A model generated the notes under the pieces. The model saw only the letters and a program-made list of their open reading frames with translations. It was not told the DNA's origin and did not search any database. A stretch of DNA of 5,311 nt from Alphaproteobacteria bacterium. GTDB taxonomy: Bacteria; Pseudomonadota; Alphaproteobacteria; ATCC43930; CGMCC-115725. The stretch lies in contig JASHUW010000252.1 in the NCBI GenBank assembly GCA_030039815.1, positions 1 to 5,311 on the forward strand, read 5' to 3'. Below, piece after piece: positions 1 through 4,542 of this stretch; position 1 is the stretch's first letter; every line of letters begins with the position of its first letter. Position numbers and translations under genes: made by a program.

Positions 1-717
1 CCCCAATTGCTCGTCCAGCACCTTTTTCGGCACCTCCTCGATTCCGCCGCGTTCGAGCCGGCCGAGTTGGAACGGGCCATAGGAAAGTCGGATCAGCCGG
101 GTCACGGGATAGCCGAGATGTTCGAGCACGCGCCGCACCTCGCGGTTCTTGCCCTCGCGCAGCGACATCGCGAGCCAGGCATTCGACCCCTGCTGGCGTT
201 CGAGTTGCGCGCGGATCGAGCCATAGGCGATGCCGTCGATGGTGACGCCCTTTTCCAGGGCCGCCAGCCGCGCCGGGTCGACAATGCCGTGCACCCGCAC
301 CTTGTAGCGCCGCAGCCACCCGGTCGCCGGCAGTTCGAGCCGGCGAGCCAGCGCGCCGTCATTGGTGAGCAGCAGCAGCCCTTCCGAATTGAGGTCGAGC
401 CGGCCGATCGAGATGAGGCGCGGCAATTCCTTGGGCAGCGCCGCGAACACGGTGGCGCGGCCCTTTTCGTCGCGATGCGTGGTGACGAGGCCCGCCGGCT
501 TGTGGTAGCGCCATAGCCGCGGGCGCTGTTTCTCGGGTAGCGGCGCGCCGTCGACGCGTATGTCGTCATTGTCGCCGACATTGACCGCCGGGCTCGTCAG
601 CACCTCGCCGTTGACCGAAACCCGCCGCTCGGCGATCCAGCGCTCGGCATCGCGGCGCGAGCACAGCCCGGCCCGGGCCAGCACTTTGGCGATGCGTTGC
701 GGGGCAGCGTCGTTCAT
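1..717 (-). CDS. rluB: RluB/RsuA-family rRNA pseudouridine synthase, 3' end cut by window edge
   Basis: Isomerises a specific uridine to pseudouridine in ribosomal RNA in the cytoplasm. 239 codons are visible and the frame is open to base 1, so the C-terminus is missing. An S4 RNA-binding domain spans about residues 7-55 (RIAKVLARAGLCSRRDAE at 8-25, VNGE at 35-38). The catalytic domain follows, with the family signature GRLDLNSEGLLLLTND at 105-120 and catalytic Asp108. Other family hallmarks are HKPAG at 72-76, RRYKVRVHG at 136-144, the REGKNREVRR stretch at 187-196, and LIRLSYGPF at 208-216. ATG at 717 is the only in-frame start placed right before the S4 domain; no clear Shine-Dalgarno precedes it. 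It is divergent from tadA. RluB (23S) is preferred over RsuA (16S) or RluE because of the S4 domain and overall spacing, but the missing tail (often a basic extension in alphaproteobacterial RluB) would help decide. Family call very sure, paralogue moderately sure. Confidence 0.92.
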   Translation of the reverse strand, partial: MNDAAPQRIAKVLARAGLCSRRDAERWIAERRVSVNGEVLTSPAVNVGDNDDIRVDGAPLPEKQRPRLWRYHKPAGLVTTHRDEKGRATVFAALPKELPRLISIGRLDLNSEGLLLLTNDGALARRLELPATGWLRRYKVRVHGIVDPARLAALEKGVTIDGIAYGSIRAQLERQQGSNAWLAMSLREGKNREVRRVLEHLGYPVTRLIRLSYGPFQLGRLERGGIEEVPKKVLDEQLG

Positions 718-753
718 TGTGAGAGCACATAGCGAGGGGCAACCGTTGCGGCA

Positions 754-1209
754 ATGACCAAGCGCGCGGAACCGCCGATGGCACTGGCCTTCGCCGAGGC
801 CGAGAAGGCCGGGTGGCGCGGCGAGGTGCCGGTGGGCGCGGTCCTGGTCGGACCGGACGGTGCCGTCATCGCCGTGGCCGGCAACGAGGTCGAAGCCGGC
901 AACGACGCCATGGCGCATGCCGAGATGCTGGTGCTGCGCGCCGGCGCCGCCGCGCTCGGGCAGAAGCAGCTCGACGGCTGCGACCTCTATGTGACCTTGG
1001 AGCCGTGCCCGATGTGCGCCGCGGCGATTTCGCTGGCGCGCATCCGCCGGCTCTATTTCGGCGCCTACGACCCGAAATCGGGCGGAGTCGAGCATGGCCC
1101 GCGCATCTTCGCCCAGCCGACCTGCCATCACCGGCCGGAAGTCTATGGCGGGATCGACGAGCGCCGCGCCGGCGCGCTGTTGCGCGCGTTCTTCAAGGAG
1201 CGGCGCTAA
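754..1209 (+). CDS. tadA: tRNA-specific adenosine deaminase TadA
   Basis: Zinc-dependent deaminase converting wobble adenosine 34 to inosine in tRNA-Arg(ACG), an essential cytoplasmic function in most bacteria. The 151-residue protein is normal family length. The HAE motif is at 55-57 (zinc ligand His55, proton-shuttle Glu57) and PCPMC is at 84-88 (zinc ligands Cys85 and Cys88). N-terminal RGEVPVGAVLV is at 22-32. ARIRRLYFGAYDPKSGG at 95-111 and the PTCHHRPEVYGGI stretch at 122-134 are typical of TadA rather than of cytidine or guanine deaminases. ATG 754 is chosen because relatives carry a few residues before the first helix. A GAGGGG at 734-739 lies rather far upstream (14 nt). ATG 778 (residue 9) has GGAA at 768-771 six bases before it and is a credible alternative. 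The gap to the divergent rluB start is 36 bases, so promoters for both must lie within it or inside the neighbouring coding sequence. Confidence 0.96.
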   Translation: MTKRAEPPMALAFAEAEKAGWRGEVPVGAVLVGPDGAVIAVAGNEVEAGNDAMAHAEMLVLRAGAAALGQKQLDGCDLYVTLEPCPMCAAAISLARIRRLYFGAYDPKSGGVEHGPRIFAQPTCHHRPEVYGGIDERRAGALLRAFFKERR

Positions 1210-1212
1210 AGA

Positions 1213-1256
1213 GGCGGTTGCGATTGAGATTGACTCGCAATTAGACCGCCGCTTTT
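1213..1256 (+). terminator. Possible intrinsic terminator after tadA
   Basis: Four bases after the tadA stop, GGCGGT (1213-1218) pairs with ACCGCC (1245-1250), and inside it TGCGA (1219-1223) pairs with TCGCA (1235-1239), leaving a five-base bulge on the 3' arm. TTTT follows at 1253-1256, two bases after the stem. The geometry suits a Rho-independent terminator, but the bulge and short T-run make it imperfect. The inner arms are also part of a Fur-like operator, so the symmetry may serve DNA binding instead, or both. Confidence 0.4.
1218..1240 (+). promoter_or_regulatory. Fur-box-like inverted repeat upstream of the cupredoxin gene
   Basis: TTGCGA (1218-1223) and TCGCAA (1235-1240) are perfect inverted arms around an 11-base AT-rich centre (TTGAGATTGAC). 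Aligned by eye to the classical 19-base Fur consensus, the central 19 bases match at roughly half the positions, including the GA/AT core. It overlaps a possible -35 element at 1230-1235, a position suited to repression. Support comes mainly from context: the downstream genes look like iron uptake, and similar sequences recur at 1679-1715 and 3331-3348. The inner arms could instead belong to the tadA terminator. Confidence 0.45.
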
Positions 1257-1258
1257 AT
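1230..1258 (+). promoter_or_regulatory. Possible sigma-70 promoter for the cupredoxin gene
   Basis: TTGACT at 1230-1235 matches five of six bases of the -35 consensus. With a 17-base spacer, TTTTAT at 1253-1258 is a moderate -10; TATAAG at 1256-1261 is a better hexamer, but its 20-base spacer is long. Transcription would start near 1265-1270, giving a very short leader before the start at 1287. The -35 overlaps the Fur-like repeat. Confidence 0.33.
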
Positions 1259-1275
1259 AAGCCTCATGCAAGATC

Positions 1276-1281
1276 AAGAGG
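1276..1281 (+). promoter_or_regulatory. Ribosome binding site deciding the cupredoxin start
   Basis: AAGAGG lies five bases before ATG 1287. The upstream in-frame ATG at 1266 has no such sequence and would put seven extra polar residues before the signal peptide, so 1287 is preferred. Confidence 0.55.
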
Positions 1282-1286
1282 CGGGA

Positions 1287-1631
1287 ATGACCTGGGAATT
1301 CCGCTGGCTGCCGATTGTCTGCGTGTTGGCGTTTGCGGCTATGGCTATGGCTGCTGTCGCCGACGAGGTGCCGACCATCGCCATCACGCTCAAGGACCAT
1401 CGGTTCAGCCCGGCGGAAATCCATATCGCGACCGGCAAGCCGGTCATTCTCAAGATCACCAATGAGGACCCGACGCCGGAGGAATTCGACTCCTCGGCCC
1501 TCCAGGTCGAGAAGGTCATCGTCGGCGGCACCTACGGCACCATCCACCTGCGACCGCTCGGGCCCGGCCGCTATCCGTTCATGGGCGAATACCATTCGGA
1601 CACCGCGCAAGGCGTGGTGATCTCGCAATAG
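1287..1631 (+). CDS. Exported stand-alone cupredoxin-like protein (FtrB / EfeO N-domain type)
   Basis: Predicted small periplasmic metal-binding protein. The 114 residues begin with a Sec signal peptide (charged start, hydrophobic 8-24, cleavage near AAVA-DE at 25/26), leaving one cupredoxin beta-sandwich of about 89 residues. Visible hallmarks are ITLKDHRFSPAEIHIATGKP at 33-52, ITNEDPTPEEFDSSAL at 57-72, GGTYGTIHLRPLGPGRY at 80-96 and FMGEYHSDTAQG at 98-109. The mature protein has no cysteine, so it cannot form a classical type-1 copper site. Glu65/Glu66, Asp68, Met99, Glu101 and His103 are candidate ligands instead. Family knowledge: this variant occurs as the N-terminal domain of EfeO and as FtrB-like partners of P19/FtrA and the Ftr1 permease in ferrous iron uptake, where copper-assisted iron oxidation has been proposed. 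Here it stands alone with no M75 domain. Its gene is followed after 130 bases by a porin gene. Iron role inferred from homology and neighbours. Confidence 0.82.
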   Translation: MTWEFRWLPIVCVLAFAAMAMAAVADEVPTIAITLKDHRFSPAEIHIATGKPVILKITNEDPTPEEFDSSALQVEKVIVGGTYGTIHLRPLGPGRYPFMGEYHSDTAQGVVISQ

Positions 1632-1678
1632 CCCGTTCGCGACGCCGACCAGAATTGTCTCATCGCTTCGAATCGAGA

Positions 1679-1695
1679 ATGCGAATTATTCGCTT
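1679..1695 (+). promoter_or_regulatory. Fur-box-like palindrome, upstream of two, before the porin gene
   Basis: GCGAAT (1681-1686) and ATTCGC (1688-1693) form a perfect 6-1-6 palindrome about T1687, with a further A-T match at 1679/1695. The size, symmetry and AT core resemble the 7-1-7 operators bound by Fur-family regulators. It lies just upstream of the proposed -35 of the porin promoter. Not tested here by any matrix scan. Confidence 0.55.
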
Positions 1696-1723
1696 GTGTG
1701 ATGCGAATGATTATCGATATCGT
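1694..1723 (+). promoter_or_regulatory. Possible sigma-70 promoter for the porin gene
   Basis: TTGTGT at 1694-1699 and TATCGT at 1718-1723 are separated by 18 bases. Each matches four of six consensus bases. Start of transcription would be near 1730. The second Fur-like site fills the spacer. The same -10 hexamer, TATCGT, occurs in the promoter proposed before the propeller gene. Confidence 0.35.
1703..1715 (+). promoter_or_regulatory. Fur-box-like site, downstream of two, before the porin gene
   Basis: GCGAAT (1703-1708), G1709, ATTATC (1710-1715): the left half is identical to that of the palindrome 22 bases upstream, and the right half keeps four of six symmetric positions. The 22-base spacing is about two helical turns, so two dimers would bind the same DNA face. 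It sits between the proposed -35 and -10, a strong repression position. Confidence 0.5.
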
Positions 1724-1761
1724 CCAGGTTGTTAGCTTGTGAAGGACATCGGGCGACGGGC

Positions 1762-3279
1762 ATGATTGGGCAATCGGAAGGCTGGGTTCTCGCCGGCAAG
1801 GTCGTGCAATCGCGGCGTCGCGCCGTGGCGGCCGCGGCGTCGCTCGGCGCGCTTGCCGCGGTGGGTTTGTGGGCCGGTCCGGCTCGCGCGGCGCCGCCGC
1901 AGATCCAGGTTCCGACCGAGGAGCAGCTTCAGCCCGGCGAAACCCCCTCGACGATCGAAGGCCCCGATTTCATCAGCGGCCTGGCGCGCACCAATTTCCT
2001 GCTCGGCAATATGGGTGGGTTGCGGCCGTTCCTCAGCCAGTACGGCGTCTCCCTCGCGCTGCAGGAGACGAGCGAGGTCCTCGGCAACGTCACCGGCGGC
2101 CTCCACAAGGGGTTCGAGTATGACGGGCTGACGCAAATGCTGCTGCAGCTCGACACCAACCGCGCCTTCGACTGGTATGGCGGCACGTTCAACGTCAGCG
2201 CGCTGCAAATCCACGGCCGCGATCTAAGCGCCGATAATCTCGGGACGCTGCAGACCGCGAGCGGCATCGAGGCGGATCGCGCCACCCGCCTGTGGGAGCT
2301 CTGGTACGACCAGAAATTCCTCGAAGAGGACCGCGGCGACATCCGGGTTGGCCAGCAGAGCCTCGATCAGGAATTCATCGTCAGCCAGAACGCGTCCTAT
2401 TTCGTCAACACGATGTTCGGCTGGCCGATGGTGCCGTCGGCCGACCTACCGGGTGGCGGTCCCGCCTATCCGCTGTCGGCGCTCGGCATACGCGGCAAAT
2501 GGCGGCCGATCGACCCGCTGACCTTCCTTGTCGGCGTGTTCAACGGCAGCCCGGTCAAGAACGGCGTCACGGGCGACCCGCAGCTGGCCAATTCGTCGGG
2601 CACCAGCTTTCCCTTGAATGGCGGCGCGCTGATCATCGCCGAGATGCAATACAGCTATCCGGCGCTCGGCAGCATGATCTATGCCGACCAGAGCCAGCCG
2701 CTAGCCCGCGTCTACAAGCTCGGCTTCTGGTACGACACCGAGCATTTCAACGATTTGCGCTTCGACAATACCGGGTTGTCGCTGGCCAATCCGGCGACGA
2801 CCGGCATCCCGCAGCAGCATCGCGGCGACTACAGCATCTACGCCGTCGCCGACCAGCTGGTTTGGGTCGACCCCCAGGAAGCCGACCGCACGATCAATCT
2901 TTTCGCCCGCGCCATGGGCACGCCCGAAGAGGGCCGCAACCTGATCGATATGAGCCTCAATGCCGGGATGATCTTCCACGAACCGTTCCTGCACCGCGAC
3001 GACGACACGTTCGGCATCGGCATGGGCTTCGCCAAGGTCAGCGGCCAGGCGGCCGCGTTCGACCAGGATACGCAGTTCTACACCGGCGCCTTCACCCCGA
3101 CGCGGAGCAACGAGGCTTTCGTCGAGGTCACCTACCAGTACGCGGTGGCTCCGTGGCTGATGCTCCAGCCCGACGTCCAGTACGTGTTCAATCCCGGCGG
3201 CGGAATCGCGAACGCGAGCGGGACGGCGCGGGTCAAGGACGAGGCCGTGCTCGGGGTGCGCACCAACATTCTGTTCTGA
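1762..3279 (+). CDS. OprB-family (carbohydrate-selective type) outer-membrane porin
   Basis: Predicted outer-membrane beta-barrel channel. From ATG 1762 the product is 505 residues: a long n-region with RRR at 18-20, a hydrophobic Ala-rich stretch at 21-38, and signal cleavage near ARA at 41-43. The mature part begins with a Pro-rich segment. From about residue 78 it shows OprB-like strands: NFLLGNMGGLRPFLSQYGVS, a YDGLTQMLLQLDTNRAFDWYG-type strand pair, LWELWYDQKF, RVGQQSLDQEF, then alternating aromatic strands to a terminal Phe (TNILF), as outer-membrane proteins need for BAM recognition. No better Shine-Dalgarno than GAAGGA at 1741-1746 (15 bases upstream) is seen. GTG 1804 would give a more ordinary signal peptide beginning VQSRRR, and TTG 1729 is possible but poor. 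OprB family members are named for sugar uptake, but between a cupredoxin and efeB and under Fur-like sites the substrate here is more likely tied to iron; that is inference. Family call sure, substrate unknown. Confidence 0.85.
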   Translation: MIGQSEGWVLAGKVVQSRRRAVAAAASLGALAAVGLWAGPARAAPPQIQVPTEEQLQPGETPSTIEGPDFISGLARTNFLLGNMGGLRPFLSQYGVSLALQETSEVLGNVTGGLHKGFEYDGLTQMLLQLDTNRAFDWYGGTFNVSALQIHGRDLSADNLGTLQTASGIEADRATRLWELWYDQKFLEEDRGDIRVGQQSLDQEFIVSQNASYFVNTMFGWPMVPSADLPGGGPAYPLSALGIRGKWRPIDPLTFLVGVFNGSPVKNGVTGDPQLANSSGTSFPLNGGALIIAEMQYSYPALGSMIYADQSQPLARVYKLGFWYDTEHFNDLRFDNTGLSLANPATTGIPQQHRGDYSIYAVADQLVWVDPQEADRTINLFARAMGTPEEGRNLIDMSLNAGMIFHEPFLHRDDDTFGIGMGFAKVSGQAAAFDQDTQFYTGAFTPTRSNEAFVEVTYQYAVAPWLMLQPDVQYVFNPGGGIANASGTARVKDEAVLGVRTNILF

Positions 3280-3283
3280 GGGC

Positions 3284-3306
3284 GCGCAAGATTGCCGCTG
3301 TTGCGC
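3284..3306 (+). terminator. Weak hairpin just after the porin gene
   Basis: GCGCAA (3284-3289) pairs with TTGCGC (3301-3306) around an 11-base loop, five bases after the porin stop. No T-run follows, so it is not a standard intrinsic terminator. It may stabilise the 3' end of a porin transcript or cause partial termination. Confidence 0.22.
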
Positions 3307-3315
3307 TTGACATAC

Positions 3316-3344
3316 TTGACGCGACTGCAACTCATTCTTATCGT
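3316..3344 (+). promoter_or_regulatory. Possible internal promoter before the propeller-efeB pair
   Basis: TTGACG at 3316-3321 (five of six) and TATCGT at 3339-3344 (four of six) are 17 bases apart. A second TTGACA, a perfect -35, lies nine bases earlier at 3307-3312 but has only ACTCAT at 17 bases. The leader to ATG 3388 would be about 35 bases. The -10 lies inside a Fur-like hexamer array. Confidence 0.37.
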
Positions 3345-3348
3345 TATT
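3331..3348 (-). promoter_or_regulatory. Fur-like hexamer array over the internal promoter
   Basis: Read on the minus strand this is AATAAC-GATAAG-AATGAG, three adjacent hexamers matching the GATAAT Fur unit at four, five and three of six positions. GCAA (3327-3330) and TTGC (3347-3350) flank it. It covers the proposed -10 hexamer. It is weaker and less symmetric than the sites before the porin, so the claim rests on position and recurrence. Confidence 0.38.
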
Positions 3349-3376
3349 GCCACTCATTCGCAGCATCGCGACTGCG

Positions 3377-3380
3377 GGAG
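3377..3380 (+). promoter_or_regulatory. Ribosome binding site deciding the propeller start
   Basis: GGAG within GGGAGAAAG is seven bases before ATG 3388 and four before ATG 3385. The seven-base spacing favours 3388; the proteins differ by a single Met. Confidence 0.55.
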
Positions 3381-3387
3381 AAAGATG

Positions 3388-4542
3388 ATGACCCGGTTGA
3401 CGCGATTGGTTTCCCTCGTCGGCTTTGCCGCCCTGCTTGCGGGCGCGGCGGCGCCGAGCCCTGCTCGGGCGGATTCTCAAGGCCTGCTCGAAACCATCCA
3501 CAAGCACATTACCCGCACCTCGACGGTTACCGACAACGGCGACCTCAACCCCTATGCGGTCGTGATCGCGCCGGTGTCGTCCGGCAAGATCCAGCAGGGC
3601 GACGTGTTGGTCGACAACTTCAACAATCTGTCCAATCTGCAAGGCACCGGCACGACGATCGTCGATTACAGCCCGTCGACGCGCAAGACCTTCACCTTCG
3701 CCAAGCTGCCGCAGAACCTCGCACAGTGCCCGGGCGGCGTCGGGCTGACGACGGCGATGACGATGCTGAAGAGCGGCTGGATCATCGTCGGCAGCACGCC
3801 GAGCAAGGACGGCACCACCGGCACCAAGGGCCCCGGCTGCCTCATCGTCTTCGACAGCAACGGCAATCTCGCGACCACCTGGACCGGCCCCAACATCAAT
3901 GATCCCTGGGGCAACATGGCGGTGATCGACCGCGGCTCGACCGCGACGCTGTTCGTCAGCATGGCCGGGTTCGACATTCCCGCCTGGCAGGTGCGCGATC
4001 CGAAAACCGGCTATCCCGTCGTCGTCAACAAACAGACCGTGCTGCGCATCGACCTGTCGATCCCGGCGAGCGGCCCGCCGACCGTCACCGGCCAGACGGT
4101 CGTCGCCAGCGGGCTCAGCGCGCGCGCCGATCGCGATGTGTTCCTGATCGGCCCAACCGGGCTGGCGCTCGCCCCGGACGGCACGACGCTCTACGTGTCC
4201 GACGCGGTCAACAACCAGATCATCGCCATTGCCGACGCCCTGTCGCGGCGCGACAGCGCCGGGACCGGACGCACCGTGACCAAGGACGGATTGCTGCAGC
4301 GTCCGCTGGCGCTCGCCCTGACGCCCGAGGGTCATCTGTTGGCCTGCAACGCCAAGAACGGCCAGCTCGTCGAGATCGACCCGGCGAGCGGCAAGCAGAT
4401 CTACGCCCAGTGGATCGACACCAACCCGGCGCAGTCGCCGCCCGGCAACGGCGACCTGTTCGGCATCGCCATGACGCCCGACGGCAAGGGCTTCTATTAC
4501 GTCGAGGACGACGTGAACACGCTGATGGAGGCAGAGCGATGA
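3388..4542 (+). CDS. Secreted NHL/YncE-like beta-propeller protein of unknown function
   Basis: Predicted periplasmic protein of 384 residues. A Sec signal peptide occupies about 1-28 (MTRLTRL start, hydrophobic 8-22, cleavage after ARA at 26-28). The rest reads as repeated beta-propeller blades: NPYAVVIAP...GDVLVDNFNN (54-80), GCLIVFDSNGN (about 150-160), then three clear NHL-like repeats with a G-A-x-P-[DE]-G turn: GPTGLALAPDGTTLYVSDA at 255-273, LALALTPEGHLLACNAKNG at about 307-325 and FGIAMTPDGKGFYYVEDDV at 358-376. Cys114 and Cys151 could form a disulfide; Cys320 is unpaired. No catalytic or metal motif is recognised. It is coupled to efeB: its TGA overlaps the efeB ATG, so the two proteins are probably made together and may act on the same substrate. 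It could be a scaffold, ligand-binding or enzyme propeller; I do not assign one. An extended start at TTG 3292 would disrupt the signal peptide and crosses the promoter region. Confidence 0.83.
   Translation: MTRLTRLVSLVGFAALLAGAAAPSPARADSQGLLETIHKHITRTSTVTDNGDLNPYAVVIAPVSSGKIQQGDVLVDNFNNLSNLQGTGTTIVDYSPSTRKTFTFAKLPQNLAQCPGGVGLTTAMTMLKSGWIIVGSTPSKDGTTGTKGPGCLIVFDSNGNLATTWTGPNINDPWGNMAVIDRGSTATLFVSMAGFDIPAWQVRDPKTGYPVVVNKQTVLRIDLSIPASGPPTVTGQTVVASGLSARADRDVFLIGPTGLALAPDGTTLYVSDAVNNQIIAIADALSRRDSAGTGRTVTKDGLLQRPLALALTPEGHLLACNAKNGQLVEIDPASGKQIYAQWIDTNPAQSPPGNGDLFGIAMTPDGKGFYYVEDDVNTLMEAER
4527..4531 (+). promoter_or_regulatory. Ribosome binding site of efeB inside the propeller gene
   Basis: GGAGG lies seven bases before ATG 4539, an optimal arrangement, and is embedded in the last codons of the upstream gene. 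It supports both the start choice and the ATGA overlap. Confidence 0.65.

Noticed and set aside
7..516. Plus-strand open frame of 169 codons opposite the pseudouridine synthase
   Set aside because: The minus strand encodes a continuous S4 plus catalytic domain over the same bases; the plus-strand product matches nothing I know.
1308..1322. Lipobox-like LPIVC in the cupredoxin signal peptide
   Set aside because: The residue before Cys12 is Val and the preceding positions do not fit a lipobox; the hydrophobic core continues past the Cys to a normal signal peptidase I site near residue 25.
3307..3320. Direct repeat TTGAC spaced by nine bases
   Set aside because: Two short copies only; better read as alternative -35 elements than as a repeat family or iteron.
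3292..3387. Extended start of the propeller gene at TTG 3292
   Set aside because: No ribosome site, covers the likely promoter, and would bury the signal peptide behind 32 residues. ATG 3388 has GGAG at seven bases.
2292..3902. Long plus-strand open frame (536 codons) out of phase with the porin
   Set aside because: It crosses the porin stop, the promoter region and the propeller start, is very rich in Arg, Pro and His, and carries no recognisable motif, whereas the overlapping frames encode clear families.
2701..4335. Long open frame on the minus strand (544 codons)
   Set aside because: It lies wholly antisense to the porin and propeller genes, has Arg/Ala/Asp-rich low-complexity composition and shows no domain. 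It is a by-product of GC-rich third positions in the plus-strand genes.
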